A stretch of 64,000 nucleotides of DNA from Crotalaria pallida (GCA_037953625.1 CM075650.1:4776501-4840500); one strand, 5' to 3'; shown: positions 23,452 to 36,369, counted from the first letter of the stretch. Numbers and translations are program-made. Notes: a model not told the origin generated them from the letters alone.

Positions 23452-26400
23452 TGTAACAGCCCGATTTTCGTAACACAAAATAATCAACTTTTAATTATTA
23501 AGTTGCAAAAATGAGGCCAATTTTTTTTTTTGGAAAACATTATTGAAGTGTCATTGATACGCTTAGCATTCTTTACTGAAAACCGAGTTGTTACTAAAAC
23601 ATTCCTTTACATAAAACTTCCATCTCCATAAAGTGACTTGGTTTCAAAAGTATCATGGTCCATTGCATTGTTTCAAAAATATTCAGGACAGTTTCCAAAA
23701 GGTTACATCGTTCAACCTTACAAAAGAGAAGTACTTAACCAGACAGAATTAAAAGCTTGGCTCAATTACATAAATGGCTCATTGCTCGGTAATCCTTGAC
23801 TCAAAATACTAACAATAGACTTAAACTAATCTATCACACTACCCTTAACCTTCCTATCGAAAACAACCGGATGGAGTTTCCCTTTCTTCTTCTTGCGCCC
23901 TTTCTTCACTCCCGAAGATGACGCCATCTTTGTCGCTGCTTTCCCATTGTTACTTGATTCCGACTTCACCCCATCTAGAGTGGTGGATTTCCAACCACTT
24001 CCTTGATGACGCCATGTAGTGATCTCCATACGATGCTCCATCTATCCGTTGCGATACCAGCAACACCGATATGCCAACGAGATAGGAGAGAGTAAGCATT
24101 CCGAACGACGCATCGTCGACGGTGTGGGTTTACAATAGGTAAGATATCAAGACAATACAAACATAACAAAGCATATAAACACAATACAACATTCAAGTAT
24201 ATCATCATCATCATCATTATCATCATCCATTATCTTGCCAAACTTATTTTCATTTATCAATTCATAATCATTCTTTCTTTCTTAATTCTTTTCTCATTCT
24301 CAACATGCAAATCTTTCACTTTCATTCACTTCCCTCTTCATAGAGTTTCATTCGTCTTTCCATACTTTCCATTCTCAATTCATTTCTTGTCATCAACATT
24401 GCATGAGACTTTGCTTCATATAATTATCGATTCTTTCATTACTTTTAAACTTTTCTTATAAAGTCTTATCGGATCACAACCATAGATGATTGGGGGAAAA
24501 TTAGAATATCATCGAGGTACTCGTTTCGTTTGCAGTTAGCACACACGTCTACATCTCCTCGGTCATCCACCTAACCTAGTCGGAAGCAAACAGGAGTACA
24601 GGACCTTTACCACGCGGGCACGACAGCTGTCTCAACAAATCAAATGGCTCCAAGCTAGGAGAACCGTAGAAAATCGGGTACAGTCTCAAATCAAATCAAA
24701 TCATACAATATCAAGGCACACTGTAGAAAAATCGGGTACAGTGGCAAATCAAAGAGCCCCGCTCCGATCCCTCTCACTGTTCCTGAATTGCCATAGAGGT
24801 GATAGTACTATTCTAGTTCTGGGTGCAGAACTTACCACGGCTTAGGACCCAGTCCCCACCACGTCTGGTTACCACATGTGGAATTCGTTCCGCCCAAAAT
24901 AGTACTCAAGGCATCATGACGTTTTACCGCCCTATCCTACCCTATTGCATTCACAACCCAAATATCCCTGATACCCTGGGTATCTTCCTCTCCACTACTT
25001 CGCACTCATTTCTCACCACATTCGCATTCGTCAATGTCTTTTAAAGTTTTAGAGTTTTATTATCATCCTAAGGTCGACTCATCCTTGGTGCATCCCTTCA
25101 ACGAGTCCCGACCACTAATTTAAACATCACTTTTCTTAACAGAGCATAGAGCTGGGATCGCATCGACATACTCGCATCTCACTTCACAATCTTTCTCAAC
25201 ATCTCATATCATAAACTTTCTCAAAACCTCATTTCGTAAACTTTCTCAAAATCTTATTTCATAAACTTTCTCAAAATCTCAACACATCTCTTTTGAAACA
25301 TCAGCCCTCTGGCTTCACATAGCTCAACTCATATCATTTCTCATTTCATAAACAACAACTTTTTCCAGCTCTGGCTCATCAGCAACATTATCATTAACTC
25401 TTGATCAATATCATTACGATACTTTCGTTCACATCATATCTTATCTCTTACCACATTCTTAAGACTTCCATGATATCTTAGATCTTTTCACAATCTCAAC
25501 TATTTATCAATCTCAGCTCATAATCTTTCTCAATCACTCTCATGACTCTTATCATTATTCCTTTTCTTAGTGTCTTATCAAGGCTGCCTTACTCCATAAG
25601 GACTTAGGCCAAACAAGGTGTTACATCTTCTCTCTGTGTCTTTCACTTTCAATCTCATTTCATCACTTTTACAACCTTATTCACATTATCTCGATTTCAG
25701 GACGTAACAGACGTCCATCAGCATGCTACTCTTATTATTCAACAACTCAAATATCATCATGCATAATTAAACAAATAAACATAAGCATGCTATTTCACAT
25801 CATCAACATATAAATCATCACATAACAACATGTGGTCTTTGTCTCCTTCGTATAAGTGGCCACACAACACAAACAATTGCCACTATACTACTGACTCAGA
25901 ACCACTAAGTTCTGATCTTTGAGATGATCCGGAACGTCCTAATAAATCACCTAAATACCACGGTGTCTTAGGAAAACTTCTCTCTCACCTCAGGTCCAGC
26001 AATTAAATGCACACGATCTCCGCGGATCCTTGTCGCTGCCAGCTGCCCCAATCCCTCGTCTTTAAAATTCCTCGTATTAACAGAACACGTTTTTGTTATT
26101 AACTTATATGAGAAAATCGTCTCTCAACTCAAACACATTTTATTTCTCGTCGGAAGACTTAAAACATAATTGTTTTCTCAAAACAACTCTAATACTTTTC
26201 TAGTACTTTAAGTACTTCAAAACCATTTGAAAATATCTAATAAAGTGATTTAAATCAATTGATTTGGTTGCTGGTCCGTCTTGGACAGCACCTTAATCAT
26301 GTCCAAAAACACGGAAAAATTCACCGTTTTCAATTCGACTTTTTCCCAAATCAAATACCATTTGAAAACCATACTTGAAATCACATGAATACATTTTTAA

Positions 26401-28029
26401 AGCTAAGAAACAAACCCAAACAATTCTGGACAGCAAAGAATTGTTTTGTAAACTCTTTTTAATAAAATCCGAAAACAACGTAAAAGTACTTTTTGCTTTA
26501 AATAATTCTTCAGCTCAAAACAATCACTTTCACACTTAAAAATTCAAGCATTTCGTCATGAATCAAATCTTGGACAGCCACCAAGCACAATCCAACAATC
26601 CCAAATAAATCAAATCGAATTATCTTAAAATCAATTAATTTCAAAACTAATGACGTACTCAAATATTTTCCAAACATCAACTAACACACACACAACAAAC
26701 AACACTTTATTAATTAAATTGAAGCATATAACCAATTAACATTAAAGTAGTTATACAACTCACAATCTTTTCTAAATAATTCATTTTCATATTTACCTAC
26801 TCTATTAAAAAGAGACCGAATTGCTCCAAGAAATAAACTGAAGATTATAAGTTCATATACATTAAGTCAACACATGAAACATACTCATCATCACATGTCA
26901 TGTCATGAAAAAGATTCTTAAACCTAATTGAACATGCATTGGCCGAATATAAGCATAAGTCAAAGCAAGATTTGTTCAAAGCTTTAAGACATAAAATCAT
27001 AACCATTTCTTCCATTTTTTTTAATTCAAAAACCGTGAGCTTAACTTGGAAAATTATCAAACTTTAATTTATTTTCTTAACTTGATTTAAATCAAATATC
27101 ACACCAAAACAAACACATACAACCTTAGATCTTTAACATACATACACATAAAATGAGAATCAAGTATAGGTTCCTTTATCTTTTAACCAAACCGAATTGA
27201 GTAGGAAAATAAATACTAAATCAAACTCATTTTATACTAAAAATCGTTTTTAAAAGCTTGTTACCCTATGCATCAAAGAAAATTAAATCGTTTTATTAGA
27301 ATATAACATGTGTTTCTTACTTTATCACTAACAACGCTTAGATCTAGTATCAAATCATCATTTAATCACATGCATGTACCAAAATCAACTAATCAAGTCA
27401 CAAGATCAATATGCAATAAGTCATTTCAAATTAAAAAGCACAAATCCCACATTCTCTAGTCTAGGCCGAACTTGGCTCAAATAAAAGGGCCTTCTTTTGT
27501 CAAAAAACCAACATGCAAGATCAAATTACTTAGATCAAATTACTTTAACTTTATCATAAATCAAGTTTAAATCATTCATTTATTCATCAAATAATCTCTT
27601 AAATACATCATGGTTCACGGTTTTAAGTAAGAAAATTCAACATGCAAAGAAGTTTATTTCAAACTCACAAAATCTCAAACAACTCTTTTGATCTTTAAGA
27701 TTTAGTTTGAAAAGCATCAAGACTCATCATATAAGCTTTAACCGAATCATCAAGTCCATTGTTTAATTTATTACAAGTTTCTTTTAGTCTTAAAATTTCA
27801 TGATCATGTACAAACATCACATACACTCATCTTTTAAGCCATAAAAATGAACATGCAAAAGAAAGGAAGATTACAAAACCAAAAAGGAACCTAAATCAAC
27901 ACACTTCTTCATGATTCGAACCACACACCTAAGATCCAAGTCTTCTAGTCTTCTAAGCTCTTGGATCTTAAATGAAAGTCCTTGGATCAAGCTTGAGCTT
28001 CTCTTCTTCTTCCTCTCTTCCTCACGACC

Positions 28030-28063
<34 letters not shown>

Positions 28064-29167
28064 AAGAGTTTGGTTTGCTCTTAGAGTTGTGTTTGGAAAA
28101 TGAAGAAATGAAAGTGAAGAAATGAATGAATGAATGAAGGAAATGAACTCATGGCTAGGCTATATATAGGCAAGCCGTGTGCTTCCTATTTTGCCCTTGG
28201 AAATTCGGTTCTAGGTGGGTTTAGGAGGGGCAATTTTGGTACTTTGATTTGTTGCATGGGTGGATTTTATCAAGGAGACATCTAGGAGTAATTTAAGGTA
28301 TTAGGTCTCTTCACTCATCATTTGGTTTCCTACATCACATCTCCTAATTTTCCATGGATTAAGTTTTTACTCTTAATTTTCTTAATCTAGAAGAAAATAA
28401 GCTTTCCTAGCTACTCTCTCTTCATGCATGCTTGCCACCTATACACACTTATACACACATCTTAATTTTTATTTCTTTAATCACACACATCATGTTATGC
28501 CACCATGATGGAAAACAATAGAATGCAAAGAATTCACACATCACATAAACATTCACATACGTATACCTCACATCAAATACTCATTTTAATTTTAAATTCA
28601 CTTTATAAGACTATATAAAATAGTTTTTCCTTTCATAACATGACAATCACTCATATTAGTGGATAAAAACTCTAAATTGCACACTTTAAACAAAATAATT
28701 AACTGCACTACTTGGCTATAGATATAGCCCTCATTTCATTTTCTAAAATCATATTTGCATATATAAAAGAGATCCTCAAAAGGAAAAGTTCATTTGAGGT
28801 CTTTAACTATTTTTACTAATTCAAATACGTACTCAAAATTCGTTTACAATACACTCAAGAAATAAATTTTCGTAAATCAATCCAAAAAATTATAAAAGTC
28901 ACATTTTCAAATTCTACGTTTAAAGACGATCGTTTTCATATAAAGATCATAAAATTCGTAGTTACGATTAAAAAGATACGAATTTTCAAAGTCACTCAAA
29001 CCCATTAGAGTTCATAAAGAATTTCGTTCCTTAAAGATATCCCAAATAATGAAATCACTGGCTTTGAGTCCATGAAAATACTTATTTTCACACAAATACA
29101 TCTATCGTTGATAAAATAGATTTCAAAAATTCATTTAAAACAGACGAGGAATTTGCGGGTCGTCACA
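23452..29167 (-). repeat. Proposed 5.7-kb 5' LTR of the LARD-like element
   Basis: The two ends form an inverted pair (TGTAACAGCCCG at 23452; CGGGTCGTCACA ending 29167). A TATA box is at 28161-28168 (minus) and a CT microsatellite at about 28031-28062. An (ATC)n tract lies near 24204-24230. There is no coding capacity: all frames are short and unrecognised. Confidence 0.5.
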
Positions 29168-30180
29168 CCCTCCATTTTTATATGTTGGTCATATTTTAAA
29201 AGAATTAATTATTTCTATATGTAGGTTACTTTATATTTTTTTCGGAGGTAGTTAATTTTCTTCCTAAATTACCCCTATTAAATATGTGTTTTAATTAATT
29301 AAGTTCAATTCCTCATAAAAAAGTAATGCACGCAAGTAATAAAATGAATAAATTAATTTTCTTTGTTTAAAACAAGGACTAAATTACCTACTTTGTTCCT
29401 TGTATTTCGATTAAGTGTGATATACTCAAAGAAACATGAAGGGAGTAATAAATTAAGTAAATTACTTTATATATCTAAAGTAAATTAAACTGGCTTTAAG
29501 ATTTTTGCTGCAAAAAGTAATCCTCTAATTTTATTTTTTTTGAAACTAGTAATCCTCTAATCTTAAATGTAAGGTTTTTTTTAATTAAAAAACATGTCTT
29601 TTAATATAAACATTTGATATACTTATCAAAACCATCCTTATAATTATTATTAAGACTTTAAAAAATGTTGAGTAAATTGAAATGTTTGAAAATAAAATAA
29701 TTAATGCCTATGGAAGTTGGAAATATGCTTGCATTGAAGACCCTTTTTTTTTTTTTTTACAAATATGACTTATATTTAGAATAGTAAGAAGTAATATAAT
29801 ATGAGAAATGATTTATATACCTACCTAGAAAAACTTACAATAAATCTACATTATAAAATAAGTGATGCGTTTCAAAAATTATACTTTTTTTTAATAATAA
29901 TAATAATAATTAATTAAAATGTGACACATATCATTATTTTTTTAGACATATTAAAACAATATTTTTTGAACCGAATAATTCAAACTTCATACATCCGATA
30001 ATTAAATTTGGAAACCCATAATTAAATTAGGATATGACTCCTTTTTTTTTTTTAAATAAAGGATATGACTCTTAATTTTTTTGAAAAATTCTATTTGCAC
30101 CTATATAGGTTTAATTAACTATATCAGTATTTTTAATTATTTTCAAAAAAATTATGAATTTGACCTTACATCTGCATTTT

Positions 30181-30405
30181 TTTTTTACATTCGGAAAGAT
30201 TTTTTGATCGGAAAGTCCTTTCAATCTGAATGTCTTTCAACTCGAAAAGTTTTTCAGAATGTAAAAAAAAAAAAAAAGAAAAACAAATGTAGTTGTAACA
30301 TGACAATATGATCCAAAATAAATTATACATTCGGAAAGACTTTCCGATCGAAAAGATCATTCAATTGCAAAGACTTCCAATCGAAAAATCTTTCCAAATA
30401 TACAA
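30181..30405. repeat. Pair of short foldback repeats
   Basis: Two units (about 30187-30260 and 30328-30400) both start ACATTCGGAAAGA and end with its approximate inverse. The second contains the perfect palindrome CGGAAAGACTTTCCG. An A-rich tract separates them. Confidence 0.5.
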
Positions 30406-30598
30406 CAAAAAAAAAAAGACATTTTTCAAATTTCCCATAAAACTGATATAGTTAGAAAAAAAAACAGGCTGCATATATATAGAATTTCTCTAATTTTTAA
30501 TAATAGTATTACTGTAATAAAAAAAATTAAATGCTTTTCTTTTGACTAAATATTTTTTTAATCATAAGATTGACTCGTAGTATTATATTTGCTTCAAC

Positions 30599-30606
30599 TA
30601 TAAAAG
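30599..30606 (+). promoter_or_regulatory. TATA box of the cysteine-rich peptide gene
   Basis: TATAAAAG lies 43 bp upstream of the first ATG (30642) and 55 bp upstream of the second in-frame ATG (30654), normal spacing for a short plant 5' leader. Confidence 0.6.
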
Positions 30607-30641
30607 CTCACACTAGGCCACCTCCAAGACATCATCGTTAC

Positions 30642-31274
30642 ATGCAACAAAATATGGATACATCATTGGTTAAGTTGTGTTTTTTTGTCATCCTCTTTGT
30701 ATCTGTTTCAGGTAGTTTTCTCTTGTCATTTCAAACACTATCTAGTATTTTATTTATATATCACGACTTCAGCGTTTTCTTCTTTTTTTTTTCTATTTTT
30801 TTTCTATAAACTATTATATACGTTTCTTTCTCTTTTTTATTTTTGAACTTGGGAAACATATATTTTTGCAATATTGTTTTATAACTTATGCCTATTTTTT
30901 TTATAGATACATTTCAATTCAAGCTTGCATTAGAAAATTTCATCAAAAGTTTTTGTATGTAATTGTTCATGAAACACATTAGATGGAAATAATGTTGGGC
31001 TCCCCGAAATCCTTAACTGCGTCTTCGATCGAGTAAATTTATATTAATACAAACATATATAGACCACAAATTAATTTGAAATTGAATTGCATTTTCAGGT
31101 TTGGATTTTGCTAAGAATCATCCAGAACGTTATGGTGATGCGTGCAAAGTCGACCAAGACTGCGATCCTTGTTTTTGCCCATTACCAGGGCTTTGTAGAT
31201 GTTGTTTTTGCAAACCTCCAAAATGTTATTGTTTCACGAAAGTTGAAAGAGCCCCTGAGCCCATTAAGCAATGA
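30642..31274 (+). CDS. Secreted ten-cysteine peptide, two exons
   Basis: Exon 1 is 30642-30711 and exon 2 is 31099-31274, joined by a 387-bp GT-AG intron. An in-frame ATG at 30654 (MDTSLVKLC) may be the real start. Exon 1 encodes a signal peptide (hydrophobic run CFFVILFVSVS). The intron falls at its end, as in plant defensin-like genes. Exon 2 encodes a mature peptide of about 58 residues with ten Cys spaced C-x5-C-x2-C-x-C-x5-C-x-C-C-x-C-x4-C-x-C, enough for five disulfides, then a charged tail (KVERAPEPIKQ). The spacing does not match the classical defensin, thionin or Bowman-Birk patterns I know, so the family is unassigned. A role in defence or signalling outside the cell is an inference from the architecture only. 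Confidence 0.75.
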
Positions 31275-31908
31275 TTAGATTCCTTTATTACAGATGTATT
31301 TTTCATTTCCTTTTCCTCCAAGTCTGGTGTATTTCGCTGGTGCTATATAATGCACAGTAAATGAATGACATAGACAAGAAAAATCATTATTAAAACCAAC
31401 TCCTCTCTCTGGATTTACTCTCTTCCTTCTGCATTCATTCTCTTCTTTACTATCTGTGCACCTTTCAAAAGTATCACATTCAGAGTACTATGCAGATGTT
31501 CAGAAAAAATTACCTTAACAATATTGTTCTTGATTTGATCTTCGATGTTCGTAATAAAATGTTATAGTAGTTTTTCTTTTTTGGTTACAATGTCATGGTA
31601 GTTACTAGTTAGCTACATAAGTGGAAATAATTTCGGAATAATATATATGCCCATTAATAAATAAAAAAAATAAGAATGCTTAGTGCTTACTTGATTATTT
31701 GAGGAAGAAACTTTTTGACCACATCACTGTCTAAGTCTAACTAATGATTGTGTTATTGATACGATTGATATTTAGATTATTTATTAATCTTGTGTTTCAG
31801 AAATAAAAATCAAACATCATGCACGCTTCACCATATATATTGAAACAAATTCTATAAATACAAAATCACGATGGCTGTATACCAATATATTTGTTTAGGT
31901 TAAAAACT
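31275..31908. other. 3' flank of the peptide gene; no further gene
   Basis: Contains the likely 3' untranslated region and AT-rich spacer. From about 31840 it matches the shared segment. Confidence 0.4.
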
Positions 31909-31920
31909 TTCATAATTTAT

Positions 31921-32121
31921 CAATAAGACTGAGAACAATTGGTAAATGATTGAGTTTTTTAAACATGATGTCAGAGATTCGATCCTTGTCATGTATATGG
32001 AAAAAGCTTGGTTAATAGCTAGAGGCCGGTAAACCTCATTTCTATGATCTCTATGATCTCTATCATTCAAAGAAAATTAATCTTCGATTATCGGGTGAAA
32101 GATACTTTTCGTGAAAAAAAA
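31921..32121 (+). mobile_element. SINE with empty-site support
   Basis: Has a B-box-like GAGATTCGATCC and an A-rich end, flanked by TCATAATTT repeats at 31910-31918 and 32122-32130. Segment copies 1 and 2 (about 6360 and 18770) read TTTTCATAATTTATTTTA straight through, which is the empty site. Confidence 0.7.
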
Positions 32122-32230
32122 TCATAATTTTTATTTATGGTTTTTTCATGATTAATAAAATTACATGTTTTCAATTACTATATAATAGTTTAGGTTATTA
32201 GTTTATAAACGTGAAAATTACATAAAAAAT

Positions 32231-34126
32231 GGTAAATAATGCTAAGGTTCACTAGTTCGCTAGATTTTGTTTTGGGCACAAACACCACTATTTAATATTT
32301 GATATAATAGGTACAATAAATTATTCATTATTCATTATTATAATCTTTAAAGATTTTAGAAACTTTTATTTTTTAATTGTTAAATAATTATTTTTTTACT
32401 TACATCATAAATTTAAAAAATAATGATTTTCTTTTGTTGATTTTTTTATTCAAACACACGATAATTTAGAGCAATTGGAATTTATGATTTTTAAAAAATA
32501 AATAATTATAAAAAAAAAGTTATAGCATAGATAATTAACAAATGAGCAATGATTGAGAGACCTGCATATGGAAGCCTACATGTAAACCTACACATAAGAT
32601 TTTGACACTTGTTATTCTTTGAATTAAAAAAATAAAATAAAAGAACATAAAATACAAGTGTCACAATCTTATATGTAGGTTTACATGTAGGCCTCTCTAA
32701 GTAAGTATTTAAATCATTTTTCTTAACAAAATATAATATGAGAAATGTGATTTTTTATTTGGAAAACGAATTAGCATAGTGTATAACAGATTATTGTAGA
32801 CAAAAATAATCTTATGTGTTTTGTAGAAATATGTTACTCCCTCCGTTTCATATGTACTGTTTATAGAGTTTTTGTCTCATGTTTCATATATATTGTTCTT
32901 TTGCAAAACTCAATACATAATTAATGTTATTTTTCCCAACACACCCCTATTTACTACATTCTTTTTTTCACTTCCAATATCTTTCTCTCTCTCTTCAATA
33001 ATTATTGTATATGGGCATTATAGTCAAAATATACCAAATTCTTACATCATTTAAGCATTTCTTAAAACTCGTATATAACCTTAAAACATACTACATATGA
33101 AACAGAGGGAGTGTTAATTATAAAAATTTATGATTTTTTAAAAATAAATAATTATAAAAAAACTTATAGCATAAATAATGAAATTAAAAATATAATATGA
33201 GAAATGTGATTTTTTAGTTGGAACAAATTAACATAGTATAACATTTTTTGGACAAAAATGCCCTTATGTGTTTTGTAGAAATATATTAACCCATTAATTA
33301 CATTACCCATAAATATTGATATTCAAATATTAAAGTTAATAAAGAAAACTATGATATATTGAAAATTGTATGCAATAGATTGACGACCACATCTAACAAA
33401 TCTTGATTTTGGGATGTTCAGTCCTCACATATGATTTGAAAATTGATTATGGTTTGCTAGATTAACCTCTCATGCATGTGAAAGATATATGGATCGTGAT
33501 TTGAGTGCATGTTTGATATATTAGATTATGATTATTTTTATCTATGATTATAATCTTAAGCTTATAATCTATTAAATTATAATATGTTTATATTTTGGAT
33601 ATCTTAACTGAAAAATGAATTTAAACTGATGTTCTATTTTGTTTGAATAGTGTAAAAAAGAATATTTTTACTGAGTAAATGAAAAAAGGGTATGAAGTTA
33701 GCTCTTGAATCTTGATGTTTGAGTGATAAGGGTATAATAGAAAAATTAGTCAATTAGTCTTAAAAAATAATCTTACAAAAAATAATCTACGACACCTACG
33801 AAAGAGATGTTTGATTTTGATTATTTTTTCTAAAACATAATGTAAAATTATTTTTTAATTTAGATTTCAGAATCCAATATACGAAAAATGAAAAAATAAA
33901 TTATACTACATGCAACAGTAAAATAACCTTGGTATAGATAAATTATTTAATTTATAGCTTCAAAGGTTATGATAATCCTAGTTATTTGATTTACATTCCT
34001 TACGTCAAAGTTCTTTAATAAAAAAAATTAATTGATTTACTCGCTCATTGATACGTCAAAAATAATTTAGTGAAATTAGAATTAATGATTTTTTAAAAAT
34101 AAATAATTTTAAAAACGTATGGCATA
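32231..34126. other. AT-rich intergenic sequence with one MITE
   Basis: No gene is seen. A block around 32480-32790 recurs imperfectly at 33118-33250, on the other side of the MITE at 32837. A short piece of it (TTTTTAAAAATAAATAATT) appears again near 34090. Confidence 0.5.
32837..33111. mobile_element. Stowaway-like MITE
   Basis: Ends CTCCCTCCGTTTCATATGTA and TACATATGAAACAGAGGGAG are inverted repeats, with TA before the left end. No coding capacity. Confidence 0.75.
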
Positions 34127-34366
34127 CTCCTTCCGTCCCACAAGAATGATAGAAAATGAAAAAAAATATTGTCCTAAACTAAAGTTAATATAATTAACGA
34201 AAATGTTTAGAAATTGTAAACTTGAATTGTGATTGGTTAATCGTTGTGAAACACATTAAATTAGTTGTTTGATAATTGGTTGATGTATTAGACAAACCAT
34301 TGAATGCATGTCTCCTAAATTTTTTAACTTTTATCGTTTTTTACAATCTTTGTGGGACGGAGGGAG
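34127..34366. mobile_element. Stowaway-like MITE
   Basis: Inverted ends CTCCTTCCGTCCCACAA and TTGTGGGACGGAGGGAG. TA precedes the left end; the right-hand TA has changed to TG. Confidence 0.75.
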
Positions 34367-34966
34367 TGTATGATAATAAAAAAAAGTAATACATATATAT
34401 TTTTACAATATTTTACCAATCCTTAAATTTGTATTTTAATGTCATAATCAATATCTTATTCTTATATCTCAACTTACTTTGAGTTTTAACCTCTAATTTT
34501 AAGATACTCATCTTATTTCAAATTTCAATACCAAATTTGTTTATTTATACTTTATTTATAAAATTTGAATTCATATCATCATACCTGTACTCGTATTCGA
34601 ATCCCAGTACCATACCCATATTCGTATTGGATACCTATATTCGTATCCCGATGAATACCATATCCCATACTCGTATTTAATATTGTATTCATATCCAGTA
34701 TCGTATCCGTATTAATGTATCATATATATCTGTATTGATGCAACATAATTATAATTATAATGGTTCTAGGATGGGTCTTGGAGGTTACCATAGATCGATC
34801 CTCAAAATCTTCATATTTTGTTGTACTAATTCAACTCCAAACATCCCTTCTCCTTCTAACTCTCAAACAAAGTGTAAGGATTAAAGATGGAACGTAAATA
34901 TCAAATTCACCCGCTAACCTTATGTACCAGTTAGCAAGTATGCATTTGCGGTACCTTTGCAAACTA
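34367..34966. other. AT-rich sequence with a degenerate minisatellite
   Basis: From about 34575 to 34735 short degenerate units of the form CATATTCGTATCCC recur in tandem. No gene is seen. Confidence 0.5.
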
Positions 34967-35872
34967 CTCCTTCCGTTCTTTATTATAAGGCATCATTTTG
35001 ATAGAAATGATATCTTTTTTTATAATTCGTTTTAGAATATCTAGTAGTATTAAAGGGTTTATTCCAAATACACCCCTCATAATTGCATAAGAGTGATAGA
35101 ATAATAATTACAATAGAAACAGAAATGAATAGAGTTATAAAGTTTTAAATAAGGATAACTTCGAAATGACAACATATTTTTTGATAAATTTGGGAGTAAT
35201 AATTATTTTTCTTAATCTGCGTGAATTAAGTAAAAGTGACTTATATTAAAGGAAATGAAGTACTTTCTCTGTCTCTTAATATAAGTCACTTTTACCTAAT
35301 TCACGCAGATTAATACTCTCAAATTTATCAAAAAAATATGTTGTCATTCCAAGGTTACCCCTATTTAAAACTTTACAACTCTATTCATTTCTCTCTATTG
35401 TAATTATTACCCTATCACCCCTATGCAATTATGAGGGATGTATTTGGAATAAACTCTTTAATATTATCTAAATATTCTAAAACGACTTATAAAAAGGGAC
35501 ACCAATTCTACCAAAATGGTGTCCTATATTAAGGCTTTGTTTGGATTAGTGATATAGGATGAAATGGAATGAAGTGGAATAAAATTTAATCAAGTTCCAT
35601 TGTTTGGATTGTACTTAAAATGATGGAGTGGAATGATACATAATGGAATGAGATCCATCTCATTCCATCCAAAACCCCTCATTTTTGTCCCCTCCAAATT
35701 GGGGTGCATCCAATGGAATGCAATTTTTTTTCCATTCCATCATAAAATACCCAAACAATGAAATGGTAATTATACTCCAATCTATCCTACTTCATTCTAT
35801 TCCACTTCATCTCATCTTGTTCTGCTCCATTTATCATTAGATATCCAAACATAGCATAAGGGACGGAGGGAG
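34967..35872. mobile_element. MITE with a long palindrome, interrupted by a Tourist-like MITE
   Basis: Outer ends CTCCTTCCGTTCTTTATTATAAGG and ATAAGGGACGGAGGGAG are flanked by TA at both sides. Inside, about 260 bp (34975-35240) are repeated in inverted form at 35270-35530, for example TTAATCTGCGTGAATTA against TAATTCACGCAGATTAA. The two arms suggest a foldback structure or two head-to-head copies of one element. Confidence 0.75.
35533..35856. mobile_element. Tourist-like MITE nested in the outer MITE
   Basis: Ends GGCTTTGTTTGG and CCAAACATAGCA are inverted, flanked by TAA on both sides (35530-35532, 35857-35859), matching the PIF/Harbinger three-base target duplication. The interior is rich in ATTCCA and TGGAAT motifs. 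Confidence 0.8.
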
Positions 35873-36369
35873 TAATATACTAAGGCACGCTAACCGGTCT
35901 GTTGCTAAGAGAAGGAGAGACATGCTTTACTGTGTTGATGAGAGATGGTGGCTTTGAAAATGACAAGTGTGCAAAGAGGAGAAAGAAAAAATCTCTAACG
36001 CTTTTTAAATACAATTTATTTCTAAACACGTGGTTTGTTTGTCCCTAATTTTTCATATACTTAAAGACAAAATTATGCATATTTTGCTCTTAAATCATCC
36101 CACATCCATTTTTATTAGTAAAATAACAAAAGTGCCCTTTATTAAAAACAAGAGTGAATGTTTAATTTGGTTCTCGAGTTTTTCGATAAGGACATTTTAG
36201 TTTTTTGAGAATTATAATTTACTTTTAGTTCCTAAAAAATTTAAAAAATACCACTTTAGTCCATGTTTTCATTCCTTTAATTACTTACATTGTTTCCGGA
36301 ATCACCAGGAACATGTATTGGGAGACCATTAGCACCTCATAATGAAATATTACAGTTTATGGCAACAGT
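35873..36369. other. Spacer upstream of the kinase fragment
   Basis: AT-rich, no gene. The last 80 bases before 36370 give a short frame of no recognisable family. Confidence 0.4.

Larger units (their letters stand above)
20556..29167 (-). mobile_element. Non-coding LTR retrotransposon (LARD-like), 3' LTR truncated
   Basis: Sequence 20556-22169 matches 27515-29167 closely, and both end in the minus-strand LTR start TGTGAC(A/G)ACCCGCAAATTCC. Left of 23452 is a primer-site-like TGGTATCGAAGC (minus) next to an LTR end reading CGGGCTGTTACA. Right of 22169 is a purine tract (minus TTTAAGTTGGGGAGAA). This suggests LTR 29167-23452, internal 23451-22170, and a 3' LTR from 22169 that is cut off at 20556. 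No gag or pol is visible. The alternative is that the LTR is only about 1.65 kb and the rest is internal or nested sequence. Confidence 0.6.
29168..32230. repeat. Segment copy 3, diverged, containing the cysteine-rich peptide gene
   Basis: 29168-30560 parallels 17022-17700 (for example GAACCGAATAATTCAAA near 29970 and 17497). 31840-32230 parallels 6270-6480 (ATCACGATGG, ACCAATATATTTG). Between these lies the peptide gene, absent from copies 1 and 2. Copy 3 is clearly more diverged than copies 1 and 2 are from each other. Confidence 0.65.

Noticed and set aside
31087..31278. 63-residue plus ORF over exon 2 of the peptide gene
   Set aside because: Different frame; the cysteine-rich frame joined to the signal peptide by splicing is the convincing one.
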